A stretch of 64,000 bases of DNA, taken from contig JAXDDX010000044.1 in assembly GCA_034670405.1 (NCBI GenBank), forward strand, positions 3,002,001 to 3,066,000, read 5' to 3'. A model generated the notes under the pieces. That model searched no databases and was not told the origin of the DNA. It saw only the letters and a program-made list of their open reading frames with translations. Position numbers and translations under genes: made by a program. The DNA is from Hoplostethus atlanticus (taxonomy: Eukaryota > Chordata > Actinopteri > Trachichthyiformes > Trachichthyidae). Below are positions 34,051 through 45,665 of this stretch, in pieces. Numbering within the stretch: position 1 is the first letter of the stretch; every line of letters begins with the position of its first letter.

Positions 34051-36722
34051 TGATTGCAGATAATGACCCCTTCAAAAACAGTAGCGGATGTACAATTTGT
34101 GAAATCCTCTTCAATCATTGTGATTGTTGTGATATCTGGCTGTGAAGACGACTGGGCGTACTATAGTTTCTATAGTAACATGATCAACTCATCTGATGCC
34201 ACCTGCTGCAATTCAGTCATGTTTACAGTGAGCTGTCTCCAACATCTGTGTCTAAAGGTTAACTTTCAACTTTTCGTTTTTTTCCTTGAGCCAACTGACC
34301 AAAATGTCTTCTTTAATAAATTACACCAACAGGTGAAACCAATTCCAAGTCTGAACTCCCAAAAATGTGAATCTTCAATCTGAAGTGAACCGGCGTTTGA
34401 AGCCTTATAAGTGATGTCTGACCTAAAACCAACTCTTGGAGTCTAGAAATCTGAAGGTAATGATAAGAGACACCATTATACTAGTGAAAGGTCAGTGGTC
34501 TAATGCATCAATAAAAAAGATCTGGTAGATTATGTCACAGCTCAACACTATCTCCTTTAGTTAGAGACAACAAACACAACAAATTACATTTTATTCTTCT
34601 TCCATGAATGATCAGGACCAATCACAGTAGCATAGTTACTTCGCCCACATGGTTACGCACAAACACAGGCTACCAGCGAGTCCTTTCACAGCACTCAATG
34701 CCTGTACCGATGCCGGTCCAAAGACTCTTGAAATTCATACTTACATAAACCACGTTCTTAACAAGTCAATAAACGGGTTGATTGAAGCAGCCAGACTGAA
34801 GCACCGAAGCTGAAATCAAGTTAAATTAGTGAGCTAATGAGGATAAGCAATGAATTATCGCTCAGCACGAAGCCCCCGTGGAGTACACTGAACACCATGA
34901 GACACAGGAAGCTGGTCATGAGTACTCATATTTCAATTAAGTCTCTGCCAATGTATGCATTGATAACAGATTTTCTCACTGCTCAAAGACACGAGGCTTC
35001 GCAATCACTCTGCAGTTCTGTCATGTATGAACTGTCTGGCCCCAAGAGGATATTTCACCATTCACATCCCAGAGAAAAGGAAGGCTAAAGGAAAATGTAT
35101 TCAAGACCATGCCAGCTTAACTTTTCATCAACTTCATTATTCCCTTTTAGCCAGATACATGAGAAAGAACCTGCTGATGATGTTCATTATGTTGAGAGAG
35201 AAAGAGAGAAAGAGAGAGAGAGAGAGAGAGATTTGCCTCACAATAGCTTCTTTTTTAGTAGTTTCTCAGGAATGGTTTTCGCTATAATGACAAACTACTC
35301 CCACTGATTTCTGTTTGGCGAAGTCGAAAATTTTAATGCAGTTACTGAGTTATTTGATGGACCACAGCGTTCTGCAGCACCGCATGAAGGGGAATGTTGT
35401 CTTAAGCAATTACATTGACTTTGCATACCCGGCTGTCTACCATCCAAATAGATGGGACATCATGCAGATCTGTGACAAATGCTATTAGGCAGGCTCGATT
35501 TCTGTTCTAAAAGATCAGATTAGAGATCAGAGATGATTATCTGAATGACGAAAATCAATTAAATTATGTTGCAAATGGAGGTTTGTCTCGTGGGCAGGTG
35601 GAAAACGTGATTGGACAGAGGTTGTGCTGGAGATGAATGTTAAAACTGGACACGTTTCTCAGTGGAGATTGAGGTCACACCTCTATCTCGGTGTGTCTGC
35701 CTCCATCGCTGCCTGTTCATCTTCCCCCGTCTAGTTTTTGTCTCCATGTTGTGCTAGTTTGACTTTTTTCTTCGCTCTCTCACACCCGTGTCTCTTTTTT
35801 CAACATATGTAACAGCTCCTGCTCCTCTCTGTTTTGGAGGCCATCTATCTCTCTTATGCATATCTGTTTTGTTTTGTACTTTGCATTCAGCACACTCCTG
35901 TAATGTTGAGGTTTATCGAGGTGTGAAAAATCACAGCTAAATTATTCAGCTCTGTGCCTATTGAATCGTAGTAGAATGAAAGGTTTCTCCTGCACTACGT
36001 TGATAAATAATAAAAGTGAAGTGAAGTTCTTGATGTGCTCCATGGAAATGCCATGTAGACTTCAAGCTGCATTTCTCCAATTAGGTCACTTCAGAGGAGG
36101 CGGATAAGCAGCCCAACTTTTCCTCAAGATCTACTTTCTTGTGCCACTTTTGACATTCTCGTGTTTATGTCTAGGAGGAGAAAGAATGCAAAGATTAGCA
36201 GAGCAGTGTGTGTGTGACGTCCGCTATAGATCATCCGTAACCTCCCTGCATCAGCTGCCACAAAAGGAAATGGAAAAGCAGTTAAAATTGTGTTAATGAT
36301 GCAGAATCGTGGCACAGTCGCCCCCCAGAGACCGCCACGTCCTCTGTCAGCATTCTTTCGCACACAAAGCCCGACGCAGAGACAAGGAGGATAAACTCGT
36401 GTCCTGCCTGAGTTAACAACATTACGAGACACTGGGGACACGGAGAGACCTGCTCTTAGGCACGTCCTCAAAGTCCTCACAGCTCAGCTACAGGTAATAC
36501 AATCTTACTGCCGTAATGACCTGGTGGTGCCGTCATTTCAGAGGCTGTCAGAGTTGAGCAGTTGAGCAGAATGCATTGTAACTGGCTGAGAAGATAAGAA
36601 CCTCAGCGGTTGCTATTTGTGGCTCTAGCAACAAGCTCAAGTTCAATATGTTATGGTTGGACCGAGTCTGAGTGGGTCTCAGGTCTCAGCTTGTGTGTTA
36701 CAGCACGTGTGAATTAATGTTA

Positions 36723-36758
<36 letters not shown>

Positions 36759-38566
36759 CACTGGCTCTTGAGATAATGGGTCTGCAGATGAGTGCCAAGC
36801 AGCTGGCAAGATGATGGTCGGTGGCAGTTATTACTTTAATGCGATTTCAAATGAGCACATTATGTAACTATACAGTCTTGCAAAATGTGTGAATGCATCA
36901 TTCTCCTCCGTGTCCTTGGTGATGGAGGATAAATGAATGATTCAAATGTGTGTGTGAAAGCCTCAGTGCAGTGTTGGGGAGGCCACTTTGAAATAACAGT
37001 TCTACCAGATACTAGTTGGTTAGCATGCAAGTCTGCCCCGAAGAAGAAAAAGTACTAGAAAAAGTAGTTGAAACTACTTTGTAAAATAACTACATCTGTC
37101 ATAGAATACATGACTGTTTTCTATTTGAAATAAAGTACAATGGATGTTCACTGTGTTTGTGAAGCCCTCGGCTGCCTGCCAGAAACTAGACTCTTGATAT
37201 GAACACAAACCACCCCCGTCTGAGGTCATCACAGGAAGATTCTTTATGTAATGTCAAATCACTTGTTGCAGTCTGGACACAAAGCCAAACCAAACAACAC
37301 GTTTTGGGTTCTTCACAGAAACGTCTGGAGGGAATGTTAACTTTCTGTTGTATGTAAACTTTAAAACAACAAAATAAAGTGGAGACAGAAACAAGACATG
37401 AGAGAAAAAAGGAAACAAAAAATAATAAAAGGATGAAAAATGGAATTCCCCAAGTCACACCACATTTTCACAATATGATGTTATGGCATAGTAAAAGTTC
37501 ACATTAAGACAGCTTTGGAAACTGTTTTGAACTGATACCACAAAACAATAGAGTTAACAGCTACAGATGAGTACGGATGTCGTCTCAACTTTCATTTTGC
37601 CACTATGGTTCCACAGGTTTTCAATGTTGCTGCATAAACATCAATTCTATGTCAAAATGTTTTCTGGGCTGTACCTCAACCCAAAATGGCTAAAAAGGAC
37701 TAAAAACACGACCCAACTACCACCAAGCTTTACTGAAGAGTATTTGTGATATTTCCATTAGCCTTTCACTCCTTCCACTATCTTCCATTGCGAGAGACTC
37801 TGAAAGCTTTAGCTCCTTTGGCACCGTGAGAATAGCACCCTCTTCCTGCTTTGTCCCAGAAACCAATATCCCTTTGTGCCATTGAAGGTAATGCCCAACC
37901 CGAAGCGGTGGCACACAAAGAGGCTGGTAGACGCCGCCAGTCTTCTTGGCGAAGGTCTTGTTCGTTTACGCGATTACACTAATGCATCTGCTGATTGCAT
38001 CTCTCCTACCTCCTTCCCGTCGTCTCCTCCCTTCATGGCAGTTCTTCACATCGCCTCTATCTCGCCGTGTGTTCACTCACCAAAGAGTAATCTCCCTCAC
38101 ACCACCTGCCGTGGACAACAGATGGAGGAGATACGGTAGCTGTGTAGCTATCTTTAGAAGAGGTAACACAGAAGCAGCAAGACATTGATTTGGTCAGAGA
38201 CATATTACAACAGATATACATATAATCTTAAAAAAAACATAATCTTAAAAAAACCACTTAACAAAAGGAGTAAAAAATAAAAATCAACAGTGAAAGCAAT
38301 GTAGAAAATATAAAAACCATATAAAAGACAAGAAATATAATGTCAGGAAGGTCAAAACAATTAATAAGAGATCACTACTTTAAAGTAAGTCTATTAAAGA
38401 GATTTTTAGGAGGATATTTAATAATACAGATGTAGACAGGCTAAGGTCTTCAGACATGTCGTGATGGTGAAGAACTGTCACCTGGCGTCAGGTAGGTCTG
38501 TCCCAGGAAAAGTCCTCTGGCGTACAGGAAGTGATGCGTTTTACGTACAGTGGACTAAACAGGGAA

Positions 38567-38720
38567 AGAACTGGGTAGTTCGCAGTAGCGGCGATGGCCA
38601 CTACGCCTGAACAGACAAAGAAAAGAGCGCCAGCTACACAAACTCAAACTTCATCAACAGAAAATCCAAGGAAAAACACGTTACAGTACTGGTCACACTG
38701 CTTGATCGCCAAGTGATCTC
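38567..38720 (+). repeat. Interspersed repeat with small open frame (copy A)
   Basis: About 150 bases closely match 62149-62318, from AACTGGGTAGTT onward. Both copies contain an ATG-started frame. Here it is 38594-38716, 40 codons, starting MATTPEQTKKRAPATQTQTS and including ENPRKNT-QYW. Family unknown to me; it may be the start of a transposon ORF. Confidence 0.7.
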
Positions 38721-39788
38721 TGGGAAGTGTAGTGCAAAAACACCGCAGCAATGAGCGCTTAGCACCAAAGATGTCGCTAACATTTAAAAAACAAGGAACT
38801 CAACGATTACAACTCTCTTAACCTGTTTGTCAAATCTAACAGTAGTTCTCACCGGCAAAACCACAGCCTGCCGTGTGAATTCATCTGGACTACATATTCC
38901 AGCGGGGGATCTAATACTTTTTGCATTGTAAAGAGCACTACACACCATGAGGGCTGTTGGCTGGCCTGAGGGACCTGAGTCAGGCTCTTCAGAGGTGGGG
39001 AAGGAGAAAGAAAGAAGGACAGCACCCAAGGGAGCGGGGACTAGATTGTTCTAGTGCAGGGAGAGAGCTCTTATCGATGTGGAAGGAGCTGAGCTGGAGC
39101 TGACCGTGGCACTTCAGAGGATGCCCCAGTCCCCACGGACAACTTGCTGTGTTACAAGGACGCAGCGTGTGCTCACTTCAAAGCAGGAAATGAGCATATG
39201 AATCCTTTATGGTGTGTTTATGTTGAGTGGGACTTCAGACCCACTTTCTCTGAATGCAGAGTTCATGACTCTTGAGGCACGGTGGCATGCAAACATTGGG
39301 TGAGTGGGTTAAGGAGGGAGTCAGTGAGTACTACAACAGACTCAGAAATACAACCCACCACCATCTTTCTTCATCTTGTTTTTCCATGTATGTTCTGTCC
39401 AGTCTCTACCTTCTATCTGTCTCCCTCTCTCATTTCTCCCTTCTCAATCTCCTGCCTCTTCCACTTAATGTTCTTTTTTAAGCCCACAGTGTGTGAAACC
39501 CTTCGAGCCATCCCATCCAACTTGTCTCATGTCAGTGTGATGTGAGATGGTGAAGAGGGGCCCGCAGGGCGCTGCAGTGGGTCCAGGGCCTCGTCTCTGA
39601 ACCGTCACGCTGTGCCAACCACAGCCCATCCTCTCTCCACCGAGCACCGAAACAAAAACAACCCCCTTGACAGGGTCGATAAAGGAGCTTGCTCCACGAC
39701 CAGCAGGCACATCAAAAACAACTTGTTGTCAGGATGCTCACTGCGCTTCCAAGGAATAAATAGTAAGCTGAATGAGAATGATGGCTGA

Positions 39789-39890
<102 letters not shown>

Positions 39891-40269
39891 GTGTTGCAGA
39901 TAGATGACAGATGGCTGTTGGGAAAAAGGATTATGGTTCCGTTAGACTGAGATAATTGAAATCTTGTGGAGAACAAATACCGCACCATGATTTAATTTAA
40001 GCTTTTCAACTGAGTGTGTTTGGCGAAGTGGGTAAAGAGAGATAGGCCAACCATGAGAGATGAGATGAGATACTGAAAATGTCATTAGAGGTTAAAAACC
40101 ATAAAGATATTGATTTATTATTTATTATTACTATTTATTATTTTCTAAAGCCTAAAATATCCCTTTTTTCTGTTGATCTATAGAATATTAGCCTGCCTAG
40201 ATTACATATGTACATATACATACATACCAAGAGTATTGTGAAATATTGATTAGCATGGAAAACATCACC

Positions 40270-40420
40270 TCGTGTCTCCTGGTGGCTGATCAGGCTAAAG
40301 CACATACCACATAACCGTGATGTCCTTGGCTTGAATCCAGCCTGGGGCCTTTGTCTCTCCCGATATCTCCTGTCGCTCTCTATTGTTAATTGTCCAAATA
40401 ACAATGCCTCAAAAACATGT
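40270..40420 (+). mobile_element. tRNA-derived SINE (copy 1)
   Basis: CTCCTGGTGGCTGATCAGGC (A-box region) and GGCTTGAATCCAGCCTGGGG (B-box region) with a body CTTTGTCTCTCCCGATATC match the copy at 52741-52905. The tRNA-like head is decayed; it is not a functional tRNA gene. Confidence 0.75.
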
Positions 40421-40794
40421 TTCTAAAGGGTTAGGAAACATGACCTTGCAACATCAAAGAAAAGACGGGGGTGAACAGAGACACTTAAGAACAAGTGCCT
40501 TCAGAACATCATACCAGTCGTACCAGCCCTGAACTGGGTGTAGTGGGATATTTGAAGCCTCCATTTCTTTGAGGGATGAAGGAGGTGGAGCTCTCAGTTG
40601 TTGGTCCCAGCGTCTCCCAACAGCTGTTGAGTAGAGCACAACCAGAATCCAGACATACCCAATCCCTTGGTGTCACCGTGCGTTCAACCCAGCAGGGCCG
40701 GTTTGGACAGGAGACCTGGAATGGACCCAACTGACTGATTTGGATATTTTAATCTTCTGTTATTGTGACTTGATCCAGTCCACTGGATCCAGAA

Positions 40795-40960
40795 TTGATG
40801 CCAGAAGTTTCCTTGGGCAGACGGATTATTGGAAACATCACATCTCTTCCACCCATGCTTCACTGCATTAGCTCCCTGTTAAATTCAGGGCAGATTTCAT
40901 GGCGCTATATAAGCACTTTACGCTTAAGCTCCTCTTCCTCATTGCTACCACTAGCTTCCT
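40795..40960 (+). mobile_element. Decayed LINE reverse-transcriptase fragment
   Basis: TDYWKHITSLPPMLH, then after a frameshift LPVKFRADFMALYKH, corresponds to the HITPVL-SLHWLPVKFRIDFK motif of fish LINEs. Short, frameshifted, no tail seen. Confidence 0.6.
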
Positions 40961-40983
40961 TTCCATCCATCCATTGAAATTTC

Positions 40984-40984
<1 letters not shown>

Positions 40985-41014
<30 letters not shown>
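40985..41014 (+). repeat. (CA)15 microsatellite
   Basis: Pure CA tract about 85 bases before the target duplication of the solo LTR. Confidence 0.95.
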
Positions 41015-41017
<3 letters not shown>

Positions 41018-41103
41018 GAAAGCAGATAACACACAAGCACGAACAAGCAGCAAAACAAAACTTTCATGGATTCTCAGTCTTCCTATAATTGCTCATTGAT
41101 CTC

Positions 41104-41707
41104 TGTGGCAAGGTGCCACATAACCGGGGTCCGTGACAGGCAGAGACACACGCAGGGGAGAGTTAAAGGGCCAGCAGGCCGTTTTATTGTCCACACAATC
41201 ATACCAACGGCCCGGGTTGACCGCAGCTCATCGTCGGCGCCGTCTCCCTCCGCCGGCGCCCTCCTTCGGTCCCGGTGGGCCAGCCACGGAGCCCCAAGGC
41301 TGCCCCAGCCTGCCAGGCTTCCAGGGGCATCCTGCCCCAACCCCGACTGGTCAGCCCTTGCAGGTGGCTCCCGACTGCGTCCTCCGCGGACCTCCGCCTG
41401 GACGCCGCGGCAGGAGACGGCCCGCTCCCGCTCCGTCTTTCCCGCTGGTGCTGGGCCCGTCTCTCCGTTCTGCTCACACACAGCCGACTGGATCCTCCAT
41501 CCCCGTCGGCTCCCTGGTCACACAGCCAGTCTCTCACCCTGGCGCGCACCCCCTCACACATTCACACACACGGTTAAAAAGGCCCCAGCTGCAATCAGTC
41601 CCAACTGGCTGCAGCTGGTACCGGATCCAGGAAAGAAGCAGTCCACTAACTCACCTCTCTCCTGGATCCAATTAAGCCTCCCCCCACCCTCCCTCCAGTC
41701 CGCCACA
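41104..41707 (-). mobile_element. Solo LTR of an LTR retrotransposon with 5-bp target duplication
   Basis: A 604-bp GC-rich block with inverted ends TGTGGC...GCCACA, flanked on both sides by the direct repeat ATCTC (41099-41103 and 41708-41712). TG...CA ends with a 5-bp duplication are the signature of LTR-retrotransposon integration. The minus strand is taken as the sense strand because an AATAAA poly(A) signal lies at 41183-41188 about 80 bases before the LTR end in that orientation. No internal gag-pol region remains, so recombination between two LTRs probably removed it. Frames of 100-218 codons through the block are by-products of GC content. The family was not identified. Confidence 0.85.
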
Positions 41708-42149
41708 ATCTCCTTACCATAAAGGGCCTCTAATACGTCTACATGGTTGACACTGTATGTCAGTCTGTAGAGGTCAGAGAAAGGTGAGGAAGGGGTGACA
41801 TTTAACAGATTGAACCCACAACAGAGAGATAAACCAGCACAGGCACACTGCAAATCAAATAAGTTGTTTTTATGGTGTTAAACCTCCCAAATCCACATTA
41901 CAACATCCCATGTTACTCAGATCAGAAGGCATCACTTTCCTTTTATATGTGCATATATGGTTCTGTTATTCCCGCCTCATAACCAGAAACATAGCATCCA
42001 GGTGCCCTTTCACCAGATTAATAAATTGTGTCGATGTGAGCAGCTAAATCCTTAGAATGAAAGTCTCATATCTTGAAACTCAGATAAGGTTACTGTAACT
42101 GTGCCGGGTTTCACTTTGACCAGCACTGCATTAGAAGGTATTTCCATAA

Positions 42150-42945
42150 TCATATTCCATACAAAATGCTGCAGCCAGATTCCTGACCTCTCTACGCCGA
42201 CTCTATAACATATAACACATATAACATCCTATTTATCAGATCTCATTGCTCCATATCTATCGCCACACGCCCTCTGATCGCTAGACGCTGGTTAGTGTCC
42301 TGCCTACTACTATCCCTGCAGTCAAAAGGAAAACTGCAGGTAGGTCATTTTCTTTTGAACGGCCTCCCTGCTGCGATTACAGGCAAATTCTTTGAATTCA
42401 GACTTAAAACCTGTTTTTTTTACTATAATTTGGCCAACCGTAGCTTGGCACAATTGCTAGGAGTGACTCAGTCTCTTCATAGAGTAAAGTTAAACTAGTG
42501 AGTCAGCACTAGTTGAGGTTTCTGCTAATGGGAATCTCGTTTGTGCATCTTGTTTTCCCACTCTGTGTGCATCTGTCATCCATGTCGGCGCGGCTGTTTG
42601 TGTGTTGTATTTCTTTTCATTCCAGGTTGTGTCTGCGGCTGGGCATGTCGGGATGTGGCATGGGCCCAGACTCTTCCTCCCTCCTTGCCTCTGGTGGTAG
42701 CCGTGGTCCACGGTGACTGAGACGGTGCTGACATCCCTTTGCTGGGTGTCTTATGGTCTTATGGTCTTATGAAGACCTTGATGATGACATTGACGATGAT
42801 GACCATTTTTCTTTGTTCTCATGAAGTGTCTGAGGTGGAGGGGGTGTTATTTACTATGTTCAAATGTGGCGTGTGTGAAGCGCTTTGAGACTGTAATTGT
42901 GATTAAGGTCTACACAGATAAACCTGACTTGACTTGAGTATTTTA
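42150..42945 (+). mobile_element. Decayed LINE: reverse-transcriptase end and 3' UTR tail
   Basis: QNAAARFLTSLRRL (from about 42161), then TIPAVKRKTAGRSFSFERP and a FRLKTCFFYY-type end, match the C-terminal part of fish LINE polyproteins, with frameshifts and stops. The 3' part has TGAAGCGCTTTGAGACTG (42877-42894), GTGATTAAGGTCTACACAGA and a CTTGACTTGA tail, as usual for these elements. A (GGTCTTAT)3 repeat sits at about 42750-42772. Confidence 0.75.
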
Positions 42946-45199
42946 TCCAAGAACAATCATGAACCGATAGCCATTCACATCCTGATCATTACGAGTTCAC
43001 TTAATAGAAAACTAACTGATTCAGACTATGGCACACAGGTGGCCAAGCCAAAAGTAGCAGTCCGCGGGGAGTAGCAGCAAATGGAAAATAAGTAAACACC
43101 TTGCTGTTGTTGATTATTCTCCATCCAGGTCCCTCTGTCTTGAACGTTTCATCCCCACTGTCCCCCGGTTACGTTTCCTGTGAACAATTATCCTAAATTA
43201 ACATCGTCAAAATTGCTGCTCAGAGGGACGAGAGCGGAGCAGCTGCTAAATTCAGATAACACCTGTGGCTAATTCAGAACAGGAAAAATAAGTCAGGCAA
43301 TTAGATGATGATGAAGTCTCTATCAGCCTCATGCATGCCCTGTGAGGTTTGGAGTATCCATTTGGGACTTGGTGTGTAGACAGCTATAGATTAAAAGACT
43401 TTTGCATTTTTACAAGAATACCGACAAGCTAATAGACGCAAAATACAGCAAAGGATACTTTCAAGTTGTCCGTGGATTTGGTTCACCACACCATCACTTT
43501 TAGATAGTGTTGAACAGCCACCCCGGAGCCATATCAGCTCTATGTGGACAAACAAACTCTCCAATGAACACCGATGGATTGTCACTGAAAAAAAGACTAA
43601 GAATAAAAAGACACTAATAAAGAGCCCCACAAGAAAACAATGAATCCCAAATTCCTTTAGTACATCTCATATAACTTGAGACGACTGGCTTGATGAGACT
43701 TGATCGACTGTGTTTATTACTTTTCATAAGGCGATATGACTTTGGGAAAAAGCACTTAGCTCTGGAAGTGACTGATGCAGATCTCAGCCAGTATTTAGGA
43801 AGAAATTATTTTTCTGACTGACAATTGGATATATCCTGTTATTTGAGCCTGGTTGTTACAGACAAATCATATTTCTCTCACCTTTGTTTGACTCCCTCAC
43901 TTTCAGGGTAGCTTTCAAGGAGCTAGTGTTAGCATACAGTATCTATTAAGGCGCTCAATAGTCAACCCCAATCCGACCTGTCACAGCTGCTTCATCATTA
44001 TATGCCAACAGGGACTTTCCACTCCAGTGAAGCATGTTATCTTGTGACATCCAGGAATAACAAAAGCTCAGTAGGTGGCAGGAATTCTGCTCAAAAAGCA
44101 GCGATACCCTGGAACAATCTACATTTCAAAACACTTTTGTCTTGCATCATGTCTTCCTATGTGTTTTATCATCCCTAACAGCATTATAAACACCACCCAC
44201 TGCCTTTTTTCCCCCATCGGTGTCTTTGCTTATTTGTATATGAATGATTTTACTCTTGCCTATAACGTGTGATCCTATGTGGCTTGGAGTAAAAGAGGGA
44301 AGGAGATAAAGCAAGGGCACATGTGACTGTACTACCTGGCAGGATTAACGTCCTGATTCATGAGATTCACTTACGTTTCTCTTCATTTCTGATGTGTTTC
44401 ACCTCGTGGTAAGAGGTCCTCAGCAGTTCACAATTCATTATTCATCATCGTCCCCCGCGGGCCACTTCTTACGAGGCTGAAAAACGTCGCGGCCAGGGTC
44501 ACTCAGACTTGTTTTCTACTTCTAATTTCAGAGTTATCAGTCTGGGAGCAAGGTTTGTAAAGGTGAAACAGCAATTTGCGGTATCTGTGGAACACCCTGC
44601 TAGCTAATTCAGTATCTTTTAAATCACTTCTTGAAGCACATTTTTATTGGCTCACTTCCATGTAACTGTTCTTAGATCTTTCCCACTTTTAAACTAGAGT
44701 TGTTTCTTTTGTTAATATTTCATTTGATATATGGGCTCCACTACCTCATATGCTCTGCTGATGTGCCGAATGTCATGACCGCAATTTCTTTCCGTATTCA
44801 GGATACCAGTTTTGAGATCATCATGGAAATACGTTGCACAGAGGCCGATGCAGCAGAGCCTTGACACCACAAACAAATCTGTGTGTACATTTTTTTCTCA
44901 ATAAAGAAATTTCATAATAAATAGGTGAGTTATTTGACTGAAATGGAGCGAAGCCTGCGAAGCTAGTTCAGGAAGACAACTCGAGTGACGCTGTGTCAGC
45001 TGAGCTCACGCATTGCCATTGCGAATTGGGCAGTCTACTAAAGCTGTCCAACTCCTCCTCTGCTGCTGCTTACCCTGGTGTTGCTTGGTCTGCTGCTGCT
45101 GCTGCTGCACATGAATCTCAAACCCCAGCATCCAGCTGTGGGCTGTTTCATAGTCCCCCTGGGGGGGAATACTATTGATCGCTCACTGTGTCACTTCTG
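42946..45199. other. Gene-free region
   Basis: Mostly unique-looking AT-rich sequence. It includes a short LINE-like remnant (44575-44690) and a (CTG)n-like run near 45060-45110. No exon recognised. Confidence 0.65.
44575..44690 (+). mobile_element. Short LINE 3' remnant
   Basis: WNTLLANSVSFKSLLEAHFY in broken frames resembles the WNSLP...FKS-LKTHLF end of LINE polyproteins. Short and decayed. Confidence 0.4.
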
Positions 45200-45201
45200 T
45201 T

Positions 45202-45665
45202 GCTCTCCCTGTCTCTCTCTCTCTGTCTTTCTCCCTGTCTCTCTCTCCCTGTATCTCTCCCTGTCTCTCTCTCTCTCTCTCTCTTTCTCCCCGTATCTCT
45301 CTCTGTATCTCTCGCTGTCTCTCTCTCCGTTTCTCTCCCAGTCTCTCTCCCTGTCTCTCTCCGTCTCTCTCTCTTTCTCCCTGTATCTCTCCCTGTCTCT
45401 CTCCCTGTCTCTCTCTCTGTCTTTCTCCCTGTATCTCTTGCTGTCTCTCTCTCCCTGTATCTCTCGCTGTCTCTCTCTCCCTGTATCTCTCCCTGTCTCT
45501 CTCCCTGTCTCTCTCTCTCTGTCTTTCTCCCTGTCTCTCTCTCTGTGTCTTTCTCCCTGTATCTCTCTCCCTGTCTCTCTCCCCCTGTGTCTCTCTCCCT
45601 GTGTCTCTCTCCCTGTGTCTCTCTCTCTATCTTTCTACCTGTATCTCTCTCCCTGTGGCTTTTCC
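45202..45665 (+). repeat. 460-bp pyrimidine minisatellite (CTCTCTCCCTGT type)
   Basis: Almost pure C/T with regular G: variants of CTCTCTCCCTGTAT and CTCTCTCCCTGTCT repeat throughout. All three forward frames stay open for over 200 codons because the repeat lacks stops; these are not genes. Confidence 0.95.

Noticed and set aside
36967..37150. hAT-type MITE beginning CAGTGTTGGGGA
   Set aside because: Only the left-end motif is clear; no matching right end or target duplication was found.
41066..41722. Frames of 100-218 codons on both strands
   Set aside because: They run across the solo LTR and its flanks, are GC-driven and match no protein I know.
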